NCBI GenBank assembly: GCA_027484655.1
Contig: JAIXSM010000012.1
Span: forward strand, 1 to 38,172
DNA from: Hyphomicrobiales bacterium
Lineage (GTDB): Bacteria; Pseudomonadota; Alphaproteobacteria; Rhizobiales; Beijerinckiaceae
Direction of reading: 5' to 3'
DNA: 38,172 nt
This document shows positions 1-7,403 of the stretch, piece after piece (position 1 is the first letter of the stretch; every line of letters begins with the position of its first letter). The position numbers were made by a program, and so were the translations under genes. Below the pieces are notes generated by a model. The model was not told where the DNA came from and did no database searches. It worked only from the letters and a program-made list of their open reading frames with translations.

Positions 1-361
1 CCCTCGTGATCGCCGAAGCGGATGCCCGCGTGGCGGGGCGCAGCGCAGGGCGCAGAACTCAAGCTCGGCCACCCCGCGACAGTGCGCCGCACTTGTCGTA
101 CATCTACGGTACCGCAGCGCCGCATTGCACCGCACGCATCCTTCACTGATTTTCAGCGTTTGAGAGGACTCGAAACCTGGCGGAAACGCCGCCGTTGAGC
201 CTCATTCCCGCCCAGTTGATTGACGAAATGTGAACCACTCATGCGTACAACGCATATCTGTCCTGCGAAGGCTGAACTACTCTTTTGCAGTGCAGCAGGA
301 CATATTCGTTTTCATCAAACCGCTCGATAAATCGGTCGGCTCCCACTGGAAGAAGGTTCAA
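1..361. other. Gene-poor stretch before the DUF1127 gene
   Basis: No gene could be supported here. The frame starting at base 3 is open to about base 140 and could be the very end of a gene cut by the window edge, but its composition is not convincing. A longer frame running into the DUF1127 gene from about 230 is more likely leader than protein, because the ribosome-binding site lies just before 362. The only ordered element I see is the small inverted repeat at 241-255. Confidence 0.4.
241..255. repeat. Short perfect inverted repeat upstream of the DUF1127 gene
   Basis: Six-base arms ATGCGT and ACGCAT flank a three-base centre (ACA). The repeat lies about 105 bases before the DUF1127 start, in its presumed promoter/leader. 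It could be an operator, but no regulator can be assigned from sequence alone and a 6-bp palindrome may be chance. Confidence 0.25.
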
Positions 362-517
362 ATGTCCATCAAGTCGATCGTTCACTGGTTTGAGGCCTGG
401 CGCCGGTACCGCTCCGCGGTGACTGAGCTGTCACAGCTCGACGAGCGCGATCTGGCCGAACTGGGCATGACCCGCGAGGAAATCCGTGAGGTTGCGCGCC
501 AAAGCGCCGGCCTCTGA
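362..517 (+). CDS. DUF1127 mini-protein
   Basis: This encodes a 51-residue basic protein of the DUF1127 type, common in alphaproteobacteria. The seen pattern is an N-terminal amphipathic stretch with aromatic and arginine residues (WFEAWRRYR, residues 9-17), followed by the family signature in which a Leu-rich LSQLDERDLAELGMTREEI helix pair (residues 23-41) ends the protein. Members of this family have been linked to RNA binding and to stress, phosphate or carbon responses in rhizobia; no specific role can be read here. The start is chosen at 362 because GGAAGAAGG (348-356) sits five bases upstream; a frame open from 230 would add a 44-residue extension unlike the family. It is followed by a strong terminator, so it is probably monocistronic. 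Confidence 0.85.
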   Translation: MSIKSIVHWFEAWRRYRSAVTELSQLDERDLAELGMTREEIREVARQSAGL

Positions 518-529
518 ACACCAAGGTTT

Positions 530-569
530 GACGCAGGGACTTCCCTCCCCCTCCCTCGGTCCCTGCGTC
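530..569 (+). other. Inverted repeat downstream of the DUF1127 gene
   Basis: Ten-base perfect arms (GACGCAGGGA at 530-539 and TCCCTGCGTC at 560-569) enclose a 20-base pyrimidine-rich loop. It lies between the DUF1127 stop and the canonical terminator at 574-611, so it may form a 3' stabilising stem in the short transcript. Confidence 0.45.
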
Positions 570-573
570 CTAC

Positions 574-611
574 GCGCCCGCCGGCCCTCCCCGGCGGGCG
601 CCTTATTTTTT
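574..611 (+). terminator. Rho-independent terminator after the DUF1127 gene
   Basis: An 11-base perfect GC stem (GCGCCCGCCGG, 574-584; CCGGCGGGCGC, 591-601) with a 6-base loop is followed by CTTATTTTTT. This is a textbook intrinsic terminator and separates the DUF1127 transcript from trmFO, which begins 50 bases later. Confidence 0.85.
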
Positions 612-661
612 GGGCCGCCTCGTGGCTTGACCCCGCGCCAGCAGGGCGACACAACCCGCCC

Positions 662-2068
662 ATGACCAACAGCATCCAATCCGTTCACGTGATCGGCGGG
701 GGGCTCGCCGGCTCCGAAGCCGCATGGCAAATCGCAGAGGCCGGCGTCCCCGTGACGCTCCACGAAATGCGGCCCCACCGCAAAACCGACGCGCACCAAA
801 CCGACGGGCTTGCGGAGCTTGTTTGCTCCAACTCGTTCCGGTCCGACGATTCGGACCAGAACGCCGTGGGCCTCATCCACCATGAGATGCGCCGACTTCG
901 CTCGCTCATCATGCGCTGCGCCGACGCCAATCAGGTGCCCGCCGGCGGCGCCCTTGCGGTGGACCGCGACGGCTTCTCTGCGGCCGTGACGGCCGCACTA
1001 GAAGCTCATCCGCTGATTGAAGTTGTTCGCAAAGAGGTTGAGATCGCCAGCTCAATTGATTGCGATATAAAGATAGTTGCCACTGGCCCGCTAACGTCTG
1101 CCGCCCTTGCTACGGAGATCGCCGGCTACACCGGCGACGAGGGCCTGGCGTTCTTTGACGCCATTGCGCCGATCGTCCACCGCGAGTCGATCGATATGAA
1201 CGTCGCCTGGTTCCAGTCCCGCTACGACAAGGTGGGTCCGGGCGGTTCGGGGGCGGACTACATCAACTGCCCAATGACGCGCGAGCAGTACGAGGCGTTT
1301 GTGGACGCCCTGCTCGCCGGCGAGAAAACCAGCTTCAAGGAGTGGGAGGGCACGCCCTACTTCGACGGCTGCCTGCCAGTGGAGGTCATGGCCGAGCGCG
1401 GCCGGGAGACCCTGCGCCATGGCCCCATGAAGCCCATGGGCCTGACCAACGCGCACAACCCGACCGTGAAGCCCTACGCCGTGGTCCAACTGCGGCAGGA
1501 CAATGCGCTGGGCTCGCTCTACAACATGGTCGGTTTTCAAACGAAGCTGAAGCACGCGGAGCAAAAGCGCGTGTTCCGCATGATCCCGGGTCTGGAGGGA
1601 GCGGAGTTCGCCCGCCTCGGCGGGCTCCACCGCAACACCTACATCAACTCCCCGCGCCTTCTGGATCCGCTGTTGCGACTGAAGGCTGATCCGCGCATCC
1701 GCTTCGCGGGCCAGATCACCGGATGCGAGGGTTATGTGGAGAGCGCAGCCATCGGCCTTGTCGTCGGTCGCATCGCCGCCGCCGAGCGTCTGGGCGCGGC
1801 GTTCTCCCCGCCGCCGCCGACAACCGCCCTTGGCGCTCTCATCGGCCACCTGACCGGCGGGCACATCGAGACCATCGACGCCGGCCCCCGTTCCTTTCAG
1901 CCCATGAACGTGAACTTCGGGCTGTTTCCGCCCCTCACGGAGGCTGTCACGTCGCCGGAGGGCCGCAGGTTGCGCGGCGCCGACAAGGCGGCAGCGCGCA
2001 AGCGCGCGCTCACCGCCCGCGCCAAGCGTGATCTGGAGGCATGGATCGCAAATCCGGGTCGCAGCTGA
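662..2068 (+). CDS. trmFO: Folate/FAD-dependent tRNA (uracil-54-C5) methyltransferase TrmFO
   Basis: TrmFO makes ribothymidine at U54 of the tRNA T-loop, using methylene-tetrahydrofolate as carbon donor and FADH2 as reductant, in the cytoplasm. The 468-residue length is normal for the family. Visible signatures are the FAD dinucleotide-binding motif [12 protein letters not shown] (residues 10-21), the [12 protein letters not shown] block with Cys55, and [12 protein letters not shown] with Cys203; these two conserved cysteines match the pair implicated in catalysis. The ATG at 662 follows the terminator of the previous gene directly. The gene converges with the NDUFAF6-like gene, leaving a 12-base gap. 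In alphaproteobacteria this gene (old name gid) is often found near secDF, as here. Confidence 0.95.
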   Translation: MTNSIQSVHVIGGGLAGSEAAWQIAEAGVPVTLHEMRPHRKTDAHQTDGLAELVCSNSFRSDDSDQNAVGLIHHEMRRLRSLIMRCADANQVPAGGALAVDRDGFSAAVTAALEAHPLIEVVRKEVEIASSIDCDIKIVATGPLTSAALATEIAGYTGDEGLAFFDAIAPIVHRESIDMNVAWFQSRYDKVGPGGSGADYINCPMTREQYEAFVDALLAGEKTSFKEWEGTPYFDGCLPVEVMAERGRETLRHGPMKPMGLTNAHNPTVKPYAVVQLRQDNALGSLYNMVGFQTKLKHAEQKRVFRMIPGLEGAEFARLGGLHRNTYINSPRLLDPLLRLKADPRIRFAGQITGCEGYVESAAIGLVVGRIAAAERLGAAFSPPPPTTALGALIGHLTGGHIETIDAGPRSFQPMNVNFGLFPPLTEAVTSPEGRRLRGADKAAARKRALTARAKRDLEAWIANPGRS

Positions 2069-2080
2069 GCTTCCGGCGGG

Positions 2081-2944
2081 TCAAAGCCGCCGGGACGCCC
2101 GCCACAGCCGCCATTGCCGGCGCCATTGCGGCAGAGACAAGCGCGGGCGGAAGGGATCCTCTCCCGCGCCGCGCTTCACCAGCGGATCGACCAGAGCGAG
2201 CGGCAAAAGCGCGACGCGTCCCGCTGGCGCCATCGCGCGGGCGGCGCTCCACGCCCGGGTTGCGTGGTCGCGCGCGATCTGTCGCAGTTCATCCACGGCC
2301 GCGATCATCGCGGGCGACGACAGGCCCGCTGCCGCCGCCTCGGGCAGCGCCCCATGGCGCGCAAGCACGTCGGCCGGGAGATAACAGTTCCCCCGCGCAG
2401 CAAACATCGGAAGGTCCGCAATGATTCGCGCAACGCCGAGGGCGACGCCCGCGTGACCGGCGGCCTCGGCGCCACCGGGATCCTCGCCGCCAGCCGCGAT
2501 GATCGAGGCCAGACGAAAGAGCGCGGAGACCGTCTCGCCGCAGTAACCCTCCAGATCATTGAGGCTCGGCATGGGGTCTGCGTACAGGTCGGCCCGGCGC
2601 GCCTCTGCGAGCGCGACGAGAGGGGCGACCGGGAGTCGGAACCGGGCGATGGTGTCGAGCACCGCGGCGCCGACCGGGTGCGAAGCCGCCTCGCCCGCGC
2701 GAGCGCCTTCCAGCGCTTCGATCCACCACTGGATGCGAATCTCGCCGAGCGTCGGCTGGGAGACAATCTCCGGGATGCGCGCGATCTCGCGTGAGAAAGC
2801 GTACAGCGCATGGATATGGCGACGCGTTTGGGAGGGGGCGAACAGGGTCGCAAGCCAGATGTCCCGGTCGGCGTCGGAGCCGCCGCGCAGGCTCTCCTCA
2901 CAGGCGGCGTAAGCGCCCTCCAAAATGCGCTGGTCCTCGCTCAT
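2081..2944 (-). CDS. Squalene/phytoene-synthase-fold protein of the NDUFAF6 type
   Basis: This 287-residue protein has the trans-isoprenyl diphosphate synthase (squalene/phytoene synthase) fold but not the chemistry. Where true synthases have the first Asp-rich motif, it reads AFSREIARIPEIVSQPTLGEIR (residues 49-70). The second Asp-rich motif is replaced by ARIIADLPMFAARGNCYLP (residues 172-190). That pattern, with LPADVLARHG following, resembles the human complex I assembly factor NDUFAF6 (C8orf38) rather than CrtB or HpnC/D. Its ATG overlaps the stop of the upstream NDUFAF3-like gene by four bases (ATGA, 2941-2944), so the two are translationally coupled. Role in complex I assembly is inferred from homology; a catalytic isoprenoid role is unlikely. 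Confidence 0.8.
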   Translation of the reverse strand: MSEDQRILEGAYAACEESLRGGSDADRDIWLATLFAPSQTRRHIHALYAFSREIARIPEIVSQPTLGEIRIQWWIEALEGARAGEAASHPVGAAVLDTIARFRLPVAPLVALAEARRADLYADPMPSLNDLEGYCGETVSALFRLASIIAAGGEDPGGAEAAGHAGVALGVARIIADLPMFAARGNCYLPADVLARHGALPEAAAAGLSSPAMIAAVDELRQIARDHATRAWSAARAMAPAGRVALLPLALVDPLVKRGAGEDPFRPRLSLPQWRRQWRLWRASRRL

Positions 2945-3324
2945 GGGGACGCGATCAGAAGCGCCGCGACCTTGCGGCCCTCGCCCAGAAGGATGTTGTA
3001 GGTCGAAACCGCATGGGTCGTGGCCATGGGATCGACGCCAATCCCGCGCTGCTTGAGCGCAAGGCGCAGTGACCGCGCGGGGAGCACCAGAGAGGCTCCG
3101 GTCCCAAGCAGCAGGATCTGCACCTCGCCGGCGGGCTCGTCGAACAAAGGCGCCAGGAGCGCCTAGGCAATCTGATCGGGCGAGGCGATGTCCACGGCGC
3201 GCACGCCCGAGGGAGCCGCGAGAATCGACCCGCGATGAGACATGCCCCCGAACCGGAACCCACCCGAGCCGTAGCCCTCAATGGCGTGACGACCCGGCAG
3301 AAAACCCTCGTACTTACGCTCCAT
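2941..3324 (-). pseudogene. DUF498/Mth938-like (NDUFAF3-type) gene interrupted by an in-frame amber codon
   Basis: Read from the ATG at 3324 the frame encodes a complete 127-codon DUF498 protein, except that codon 54 is TAG (complement of 3163-3165). Before it are the family signatures GYGSGGFRF and MSHRGSILAAPSG. After it come EVQILLLGTGASLVLP and the C-terminal STYNILLGEGRKVAALLI, all in the same frame with no indel. A ribosome-binding site (GAGGAG) precedes the ATG and the TGA stop overlaps the next start (ATGA). The family includes human NDUFAF3, a complex I assembly factor. The lesion may be a recent nonsense mutation, a base-call error, or suppressed. A TTG at 3147 could restart the last 68 residues, giving a truncated protein. 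Confidence 0.85.
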
Positions 3325-3372
3325 GGCTCCTCAGTCCCCGACACGAACTCCGGGAGAGACAGAGCGCTTGCG

Positions 3373-4314
3373 TCAGGCGGCTTCATTCGTCGAGGACGCG
3401 CCCGGGCGATCCTGCTCCGGCTGGCTGGGCGCGCCAAGGTAGATCAGGATCGGCGCGCAGATGAAGATGGACGAATACACGCCGATTGTGATGCCGAACA
3501 TCATCGAGAACGAGAACGACTGAATGACATGCCCGCCGAAGATGGCCAGCGCGCCAAGCGCCATGATGGTTGTCGTCGACGTCATGATGGTGCGCGAGAG
3601 AACGGCGTTCACGGAGGCGTCGATGATTTCCGCCATTCCCATGCGCTTGTACTTGCGCAGCATCTCCCTGATGCGGTCCAGCACCACGACGGTTTCGTTC
3701 AGCGATACGCCCACAATGGTCAGAATCGCCGCAATCGACGTGATGTTGAACTCCAGCCGGGTCAGGGCGAAAAAGCCCATGGTCAGCAGCAGATCGTGCA
3801 TCGTCGCGATAACGGCGGCCACCGCGAGTTGCCACTCGTAGCGGAACCATAAGTACGTCAGCACCGCGATGATGGACAGCACCACGCCCAGAGTGCCCGA
3901 CTGCACGAGTTCGGCCGACACGCGCGGACCGACCACCTCGACCCGGCGGAACTCGTAGGCGTCACCAACCGCCTCGCGAACCTTGGCGACTGCGACCTGC
4001 TGCGCTGCATCTCCGCCCGGCTGGAGCTTGATGCGGAAGGTCACGTCCTGCCCGCCGCCGAACGCCTGAACTTCCACCTCGCCGAGGGCGAGCTTGTCGC
4101 CCAACCCGCGCAGGGTCGCCATGTCGGCCTGGCCCTGCTTGGCGCGCAACTCCATGAGCGTGCCGCCGGCAAAATCAATGCCGTAGTTCAGCCCCAGCAG
4201 AAGAAATCCAACCACCGACACGATCGACATGAACGCCGACAGCGGGTAGCTCACGCGGCGCAGCCGCATGAAGCCGATTTTCGTGTTGTCGGGCGCGAGC
4301 CGGAAACGAAGCAT
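3373..4314 (-). CDS. secF: Protein translocase subunit SecF
   Basis: SecF pairs with SecD in the inner membrane and uses the proton motive force to complete Sec-dependent export. The 313-residue protein shows the SecF signature GIDFAGGTLMELR just after the first membrane helix, a periplasmic domain, and the C-terminal helices with the conserved stretch GVSLNETVVVLDRIRE. The start is placed at 4314 (MLRFRLAPDN), because GAGAGG overlapping the secD stop lies a few bases upstream; the frame is open further but that extension lies inside secD. The gap to secD is eight bases. The NDUFAF3-like gene follows after 48 bases. Confidence 0.95.
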   Translation of the reverse strand: MLRFRLAPDNTKIGFMRLRRVSYPLSAFMSIVSVVGFLLLGLNYGIDFAGGTLMELRAKQGQADMATLRGLGDKLALGEVEVQAFGGGQDVTFRIKLQPGGDAAQQVAVAKVREAVGDAYEFRRVEVVGPRVSAELVQSGTLGVVLSIIAVLTYLWFRYEWQLAVAAVIATMHDLLLTMGFFALTRLEFNITSIAAILTIVGVSLNETVVVLDRIREMLRKYKRMGMAEIIDASVNAVLSRTIMTSTTTIMALGALAIFGGHVIQSFSFSMMFGITIGVYSSIFICAPILIYLGAPSQPEQDRPGASSTNEAA

Positions 4315-4322
4315 GACGCCTC

Positions 4323-5933
4323 TCAAATCGGGATGAAGGTGGGACGCTTCCAGCGGTACCAAAGCGCGATCATCATCCGCGTCATGGTGACGGCGGTTAT
4401 AATGGTCGTGACGATGCCGAGGCCGAGCGTGATGGCGAACCCGCGCACGGGGCCGGTTCCGAGGAAGTACAGGATCACGGCCACCACGAACGCCGTAGAC
4501 TGGGAGTCGATGATGGTCGCAAACGCCCGGTTGAAGCCTGCCTCAAGCGCCGAAATGATCGAGCGTCCGAGCTTGGCTTCCTCGCGAATGCGTTCGTAAA
4601 TCAGCACGTTCGCGTCCACCGCGAGGCCGATGGTGAGCACAATGCCAGCGATGCCCGGCAGCGTCAGCGTCGCGTTGAGCAGGATCAGGCCGGCGACGAT
4701 GAAGGTGATGTGAACCAGCAGCGCGAGGTTCGCGAACAGGCCGAAGAGACCGTAAGTGGTCAACATGTAGGTGACCACGAGGACCGAGGCCACGTAGATC
4801 GACATCTTGCCGGCGTCGATGGAGTCTTGTCCGAGGCCCGGGCCAACGGTGCGCTCCTCAACGATGGTCAACTTGGCGGGCAACGCGCCGGCGCGCAGCA
4901 GCACGGCGAGGTCGTTGGCCTGCTGCACTGTGAAACGGCCGGAAATCTGGCCCGAGCCGCCGGTGATCGGCCCGAGGATGCGCGGCGCGGAAATCACCTT
5001 GCCATCGAGAACGATGGCGAAAGGCTTGCCGACGTTGGCGCTCGTCACCTCGCCGAAGCGCTGGCCGCCGCGCAGGTTGAAGCGGAAATTGACCACCGGC
5101 TCGCCGCTTCGCTGGTCGAAGCCGGGCTGGGCGTCGGTCAGATCCTCGCCCTGCACCATCACACGCTTCTCGACCGGGTACTGGCCGGTCGCCTGCCCCT
5201 GCGCGTCATACTCGTTGAGGATGTCCACGTCGGTGGGATTGAAACCCGGGTCGGCCACAAGCCGGAACTCAAGCTTCGCTGTCGTGCCGAGAATGTCTTT
5301 CAGACGCGCCGTGTCCTGAAGGCCAGGCACCTGCACGAGAACGCGGTCGGCGCCCTGCCGCTGGATGTTTGGCTCGGTGGTGCCGAGCGCATCGACGCGA
5401 CGGCGGATGACCTCGATGGTCTGGTCCACCGCGCGGCGGACGCGATCCAGGATCGCCGTGTCGGAGAGCGTGAGCTGCAGGAGCCCCTCCCCGCTTTCGC
5501 GGATGTCGAATATGGGCGGAGCCGCCATGCCAAGCGCGTTGACGCTGCCAGCCGGCTGCGCCTGCTGGCGAAGCTTCGGCAACACGCGGGCGCGCTCGGC
5601 GGCGTCGGGGATGCGCACTTGCACCGTTCGCCCTGTCGCGCCAATGCCGCCCGTGATGCGGACACGCTCCTCGCGAAGGATACGGCGCACGTCGTCGCGC
5701 AGATTCTCGACCTGCGTGCGCGTCACGTCCGCGGCGTCAACCTCAAGCAGGATGTGCGCGCCGCCTTGAAGATCAAGGCCGAGCGTGATCGCCTTGAACG
5801 GAACCCAACTTGGCAACTGCTTGGCGATGGACTCGCGGGTGTCGCCGGGCAAAAAGCTCGGGACCAGCACGAGGAAGGCCGTAAGCGTCATCGCGAGGAT
5901 CGAGGCGACCTTCCATCGAGCGAAACGAAACAT
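4323..5933 (-). CDS. secD: Protein translocase subunit SecD
   Basis: SecD is the large partner of SecF in the accessory translocase complex. The 536-residue protein has an N-terminal membrane helix (about residues 10-28) and the hallmark GLDLQGGAHILLEVD (residues 52-66). A large periplasmic P1 domain comes next, then a membrane block containing GIVLTIGLAVDANVLIYERIREE and the terminal TGPVRGFAITLGLGIVTT. Length fits the alphaproteobacterial form. It lies between yajC and secF in the standard yajC-secD-secF order. A 491-codon frame is open antisense to it, which I treat as a composition artefact. Confidence 0.96.
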   Translation of the reverse strand: MFRFARWKVASILAMTLTAFLVLVPSFLPGDTRESIAKQLPSWVPFKAITLGLDLQGGAHILLEVDAADVTRTQVENLRDDVRRILREERVRITGGIGATGRTVQVRIPDAAERARVLPKLRQQAQPAGSVNALGMAAPPIFDIRESGEGLLQLTLSDTAILDRVRRAVDQTIEVIRRRVDALGTTEPNIQRQGADRVLVQVPGLQDTARLKDILGTTAKLEFRLVADPGFNPTDVDILNEYDAQGQATGQYPVEKRVMVQGEDLTDAQPGFDQRSGEPVVNFRFNLRGGQRFGEVTSANVGKPFAIVLDGKVISAPRILGPITGGSGQISGRFTVQQANDLAVLLRAGALPAKLTIVEERTVGPGLGQDSIDAGKMSIYVASVLVVTYMLTTYGLFGLFANLALLVHITFIVAGLILLNATLTLPGIAGIVLTIGLAVDANVLIYERIREEAKLGRSIISALEAGFNRAFATIIDSQSTAFVVAVILYFLGTGPVRGFAITLGLGIVTTIITAVTMTRMMIALWYRWKRPTFIPI

Positions 5934-5966
5934 GAGCGGCTATCCGATTCGGGTCCCGGGCGAAGA

Positions 5967-5986
5967 GAGGCGGAACACGCCGCCTC
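5967..5986 (-). other. Intercistronic stem-loop between yajC and secD
   Basis: Seven-base arms GAGGCGG (5967-5973) and CCGCCTC (5980-5986) with a six-base loop lie in the 65-base yajC-secD gap. There is no T-run, so it may act as an attenuating or mRNA-stabilising stem rather than a full terminator. Confidence 0.35.
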
Positions 5987-5998
5987 CCTGAAGAAAAC

Positions 5999-6325
5999 TC
6001 AGTCCTTGGCCGGCTCGCCCTTTGAGCGAACCTCGGCGACCATGGCGCGAACCAGACGGACGCGCGTCTCCGGCGCCAGCTCGATCTCGACCTCGTTGTC
6101 GTCGATGACTTTGGTGACCTTGCCGACGAACCCGCCAGAGGTGATGACGGTGTCCCCGCGGCGCAAAGCCTTTATCATCTCCTGATGCGCCTTGGCCCGT
6201 TTCTGCTGGGGCCGCAGGATCAGGAAGTACATGATCAGCAGAATAATGGCGAAGGGGGCGAGCTGGATGAGGAAATCCTGCTGACTGCCGCCGGCCGTCT
6301 GTGCCCAGGCTGGGGTGATGAACAT
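5999..6325 (-). CDS. yajC: Sec translocase accessory subunit YajC
   Basis: YajC is a small inner-membrane partner of SecDF/YidC. The 108-residue product has a short periplasmic N-terminus (MFITPAWAQTAGG), one membrane helix (about residues 18-37) ending in the family motif YFLILRPQQKR, and a cytoplasmic domain with GDTVITSGGFVGKV and the VTKVIDDNEVEIELAPETRVRLVRA strand region split across about residues 70-95. The frame is open upstream to 6505, but the MFIT start matches the usual family N-terminus and avoids overlap with the divergent ATPase gene. It is first in the yajC-secD-secF operon. Confidence 0.93.
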   Translation of the reverse strand: MFITPAWAQTAGGSQQDFLIQLAPFAIILLIMYFLILRPQQKRAKAHQEMIKALRRGDTVITSGGFVGKVTKVIDDNEVEIELAPETRVRLVRAMVAEVRSKGEPAKD

Positions 6326-6503
6326 CGTTATTACGACTCCGCATGGCTTCGCCAGGGCCGGCGAACGTGGACCGCCCCGCAGAAGTGGGCGGACTATAGC
6401 GATGGCCGCCTCGAAAGCAAACGGAACCGCCCGCCTTTGAGCCCACGCCGTTGCACGCCAGCCCGGCGAGGCTGTAAAGCGGCGCAGAACGAGGTTGCAA
6501 CCC

Positions 6504-7403
6504 ATGTCCGATCAAGTCGCCAGCTCCACGAACCATGATGTCGTGGCCTTGCTGTCCCGCATCGCCGCCGCCCTCGAGCGGATGGCGCCCCCCGCCCCCG
6601 TCCAGGCCGATTTCAACGCCGCGGATGCGTTCGTCTGGCGCGCGGAGGGTCGCGTTCTGGCGCCGGCGCAGAGAGTGAACCGCGTCGAAATGGCGCTTCT
6701 GCGCGGCATCGACCTCGTTCGCGATCTGCTGATCGAGAACACCGAGCGATTCGCCAACGGGCTGCCGGCGAACAATGCGCTTCTGTGGGGCGCGCGCGGC
6801 ATGGGGAAGTCTTCCCTCGTCAAGGCGGCGCAGGCGGAAATCAACCGCGCGCGTTCGCCTTCTGCTGCGCTCAAGCTGGTCGAGATTCATCGCGAGGATA
6901 TCGAGAGCCTTCCCACGCTGATGGGCCTGCTGCGTGATTCGCCCTTCCGGTTCGTGGTGTTCTGCGACGACCTGTCGTTCGATGGTCAGGACACCTCGTA
7001 CAAGTCCCTGAAAGCGGCGCTGGAAGGCGGGATCGAGGGGCGGCCCGACAACGTGCTGTTCTACGCCACGTCAAACCGGCGCCATTTGCTGCCGCGCGAC
7101 ATGATGGAGAATGAGCGCTCCACGGCCATCAATCCAAGCGAGGCGGTGGAGGAGAAGGTCTCCCTTTCCGACCGGTTCGGCCTCTGGCTCGGCTTTCACC
7201 GCTGCAGCCAGGACGAATACCTCGCCATGGTGTTTGGCTACTGCGACCATTTCGGCCTCGATGCGGATCGCGAGCAGGTGCGCGCCAGCGCGCTTGAATG
7301 GGCGACCACACGCGGTTCCCGCTCCGGGCGCACCGCGTGGCAGTTCATCCAGGATCTGGCGGGACGGATGGGCAAACAGCTGGACAAGCAGCTCAGCGCC
7401 TGA
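6504..7403 (+). CDS. DUF815-family AAA-type ATPase
   Basis: This 299-residue cytoplasmic ATPase carries a Walker A motif GARGMGKSS (residues 96-104) and a Walker B motif FVVFCDDLSF (residues 150-159). The latter is followed by KSLKAALEGG, a sensor-like FYATSNRRHLLPRD stretch, and the family-typical DRFGLWLGFHRCSQDEYL. These place it in the DUF815 P-loop family, whose function is unknown; in Hyphomicrobiales it is regularly found beside yajC-secDF, as here. The ATG at 6504 is chosen over a TTG at 6495 because GAGG (6491-6494) is correctly spaced. Its 3' end overlaps the convergent sensor kinase gene by 11 bases. Confidence 0.88.
   Translation: MSDQVASSTNHDVVALLSRIAAALERMAPPAPVQADFNAADAFVWRAEGRVLAPAQRVNRVEMALLRGIDLVRDLLIENTERFANGLPANNALLWGARGMGKSSLVKAAQAEINRARSPSAALKLVEIHREDIESLPTLMGLLRDSPFRFVVFCDDLSFDGQDTSYKSLKAALEGGIEGRPDNVLFYATSNRRHLLPRDMMENERSTAINPSEAVEEKVSLSDRFGLWLGFHRCSQDEYLAMVFGYCDHFGLDADREQVRASALEWATTRGSRSGRTAWQFIQDLAGRMGKQLDKQLSA

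Noticed and set aside
2955-3437. 160-codon minus-strand frame across the DUF498 gene and secF end
   Set aside because: Off-frame and Arg/Ser-rich. The DUF498 signatures lie in the frame starting at 3324, so it is not evidence for a frameshifted gene.
4710-6185. 491-codon open frame antisense to secD and yajC
   Set aside because: Low-complexity His/Arg/Ala-rich product spanning two real genes on the other strand; composition artefact.
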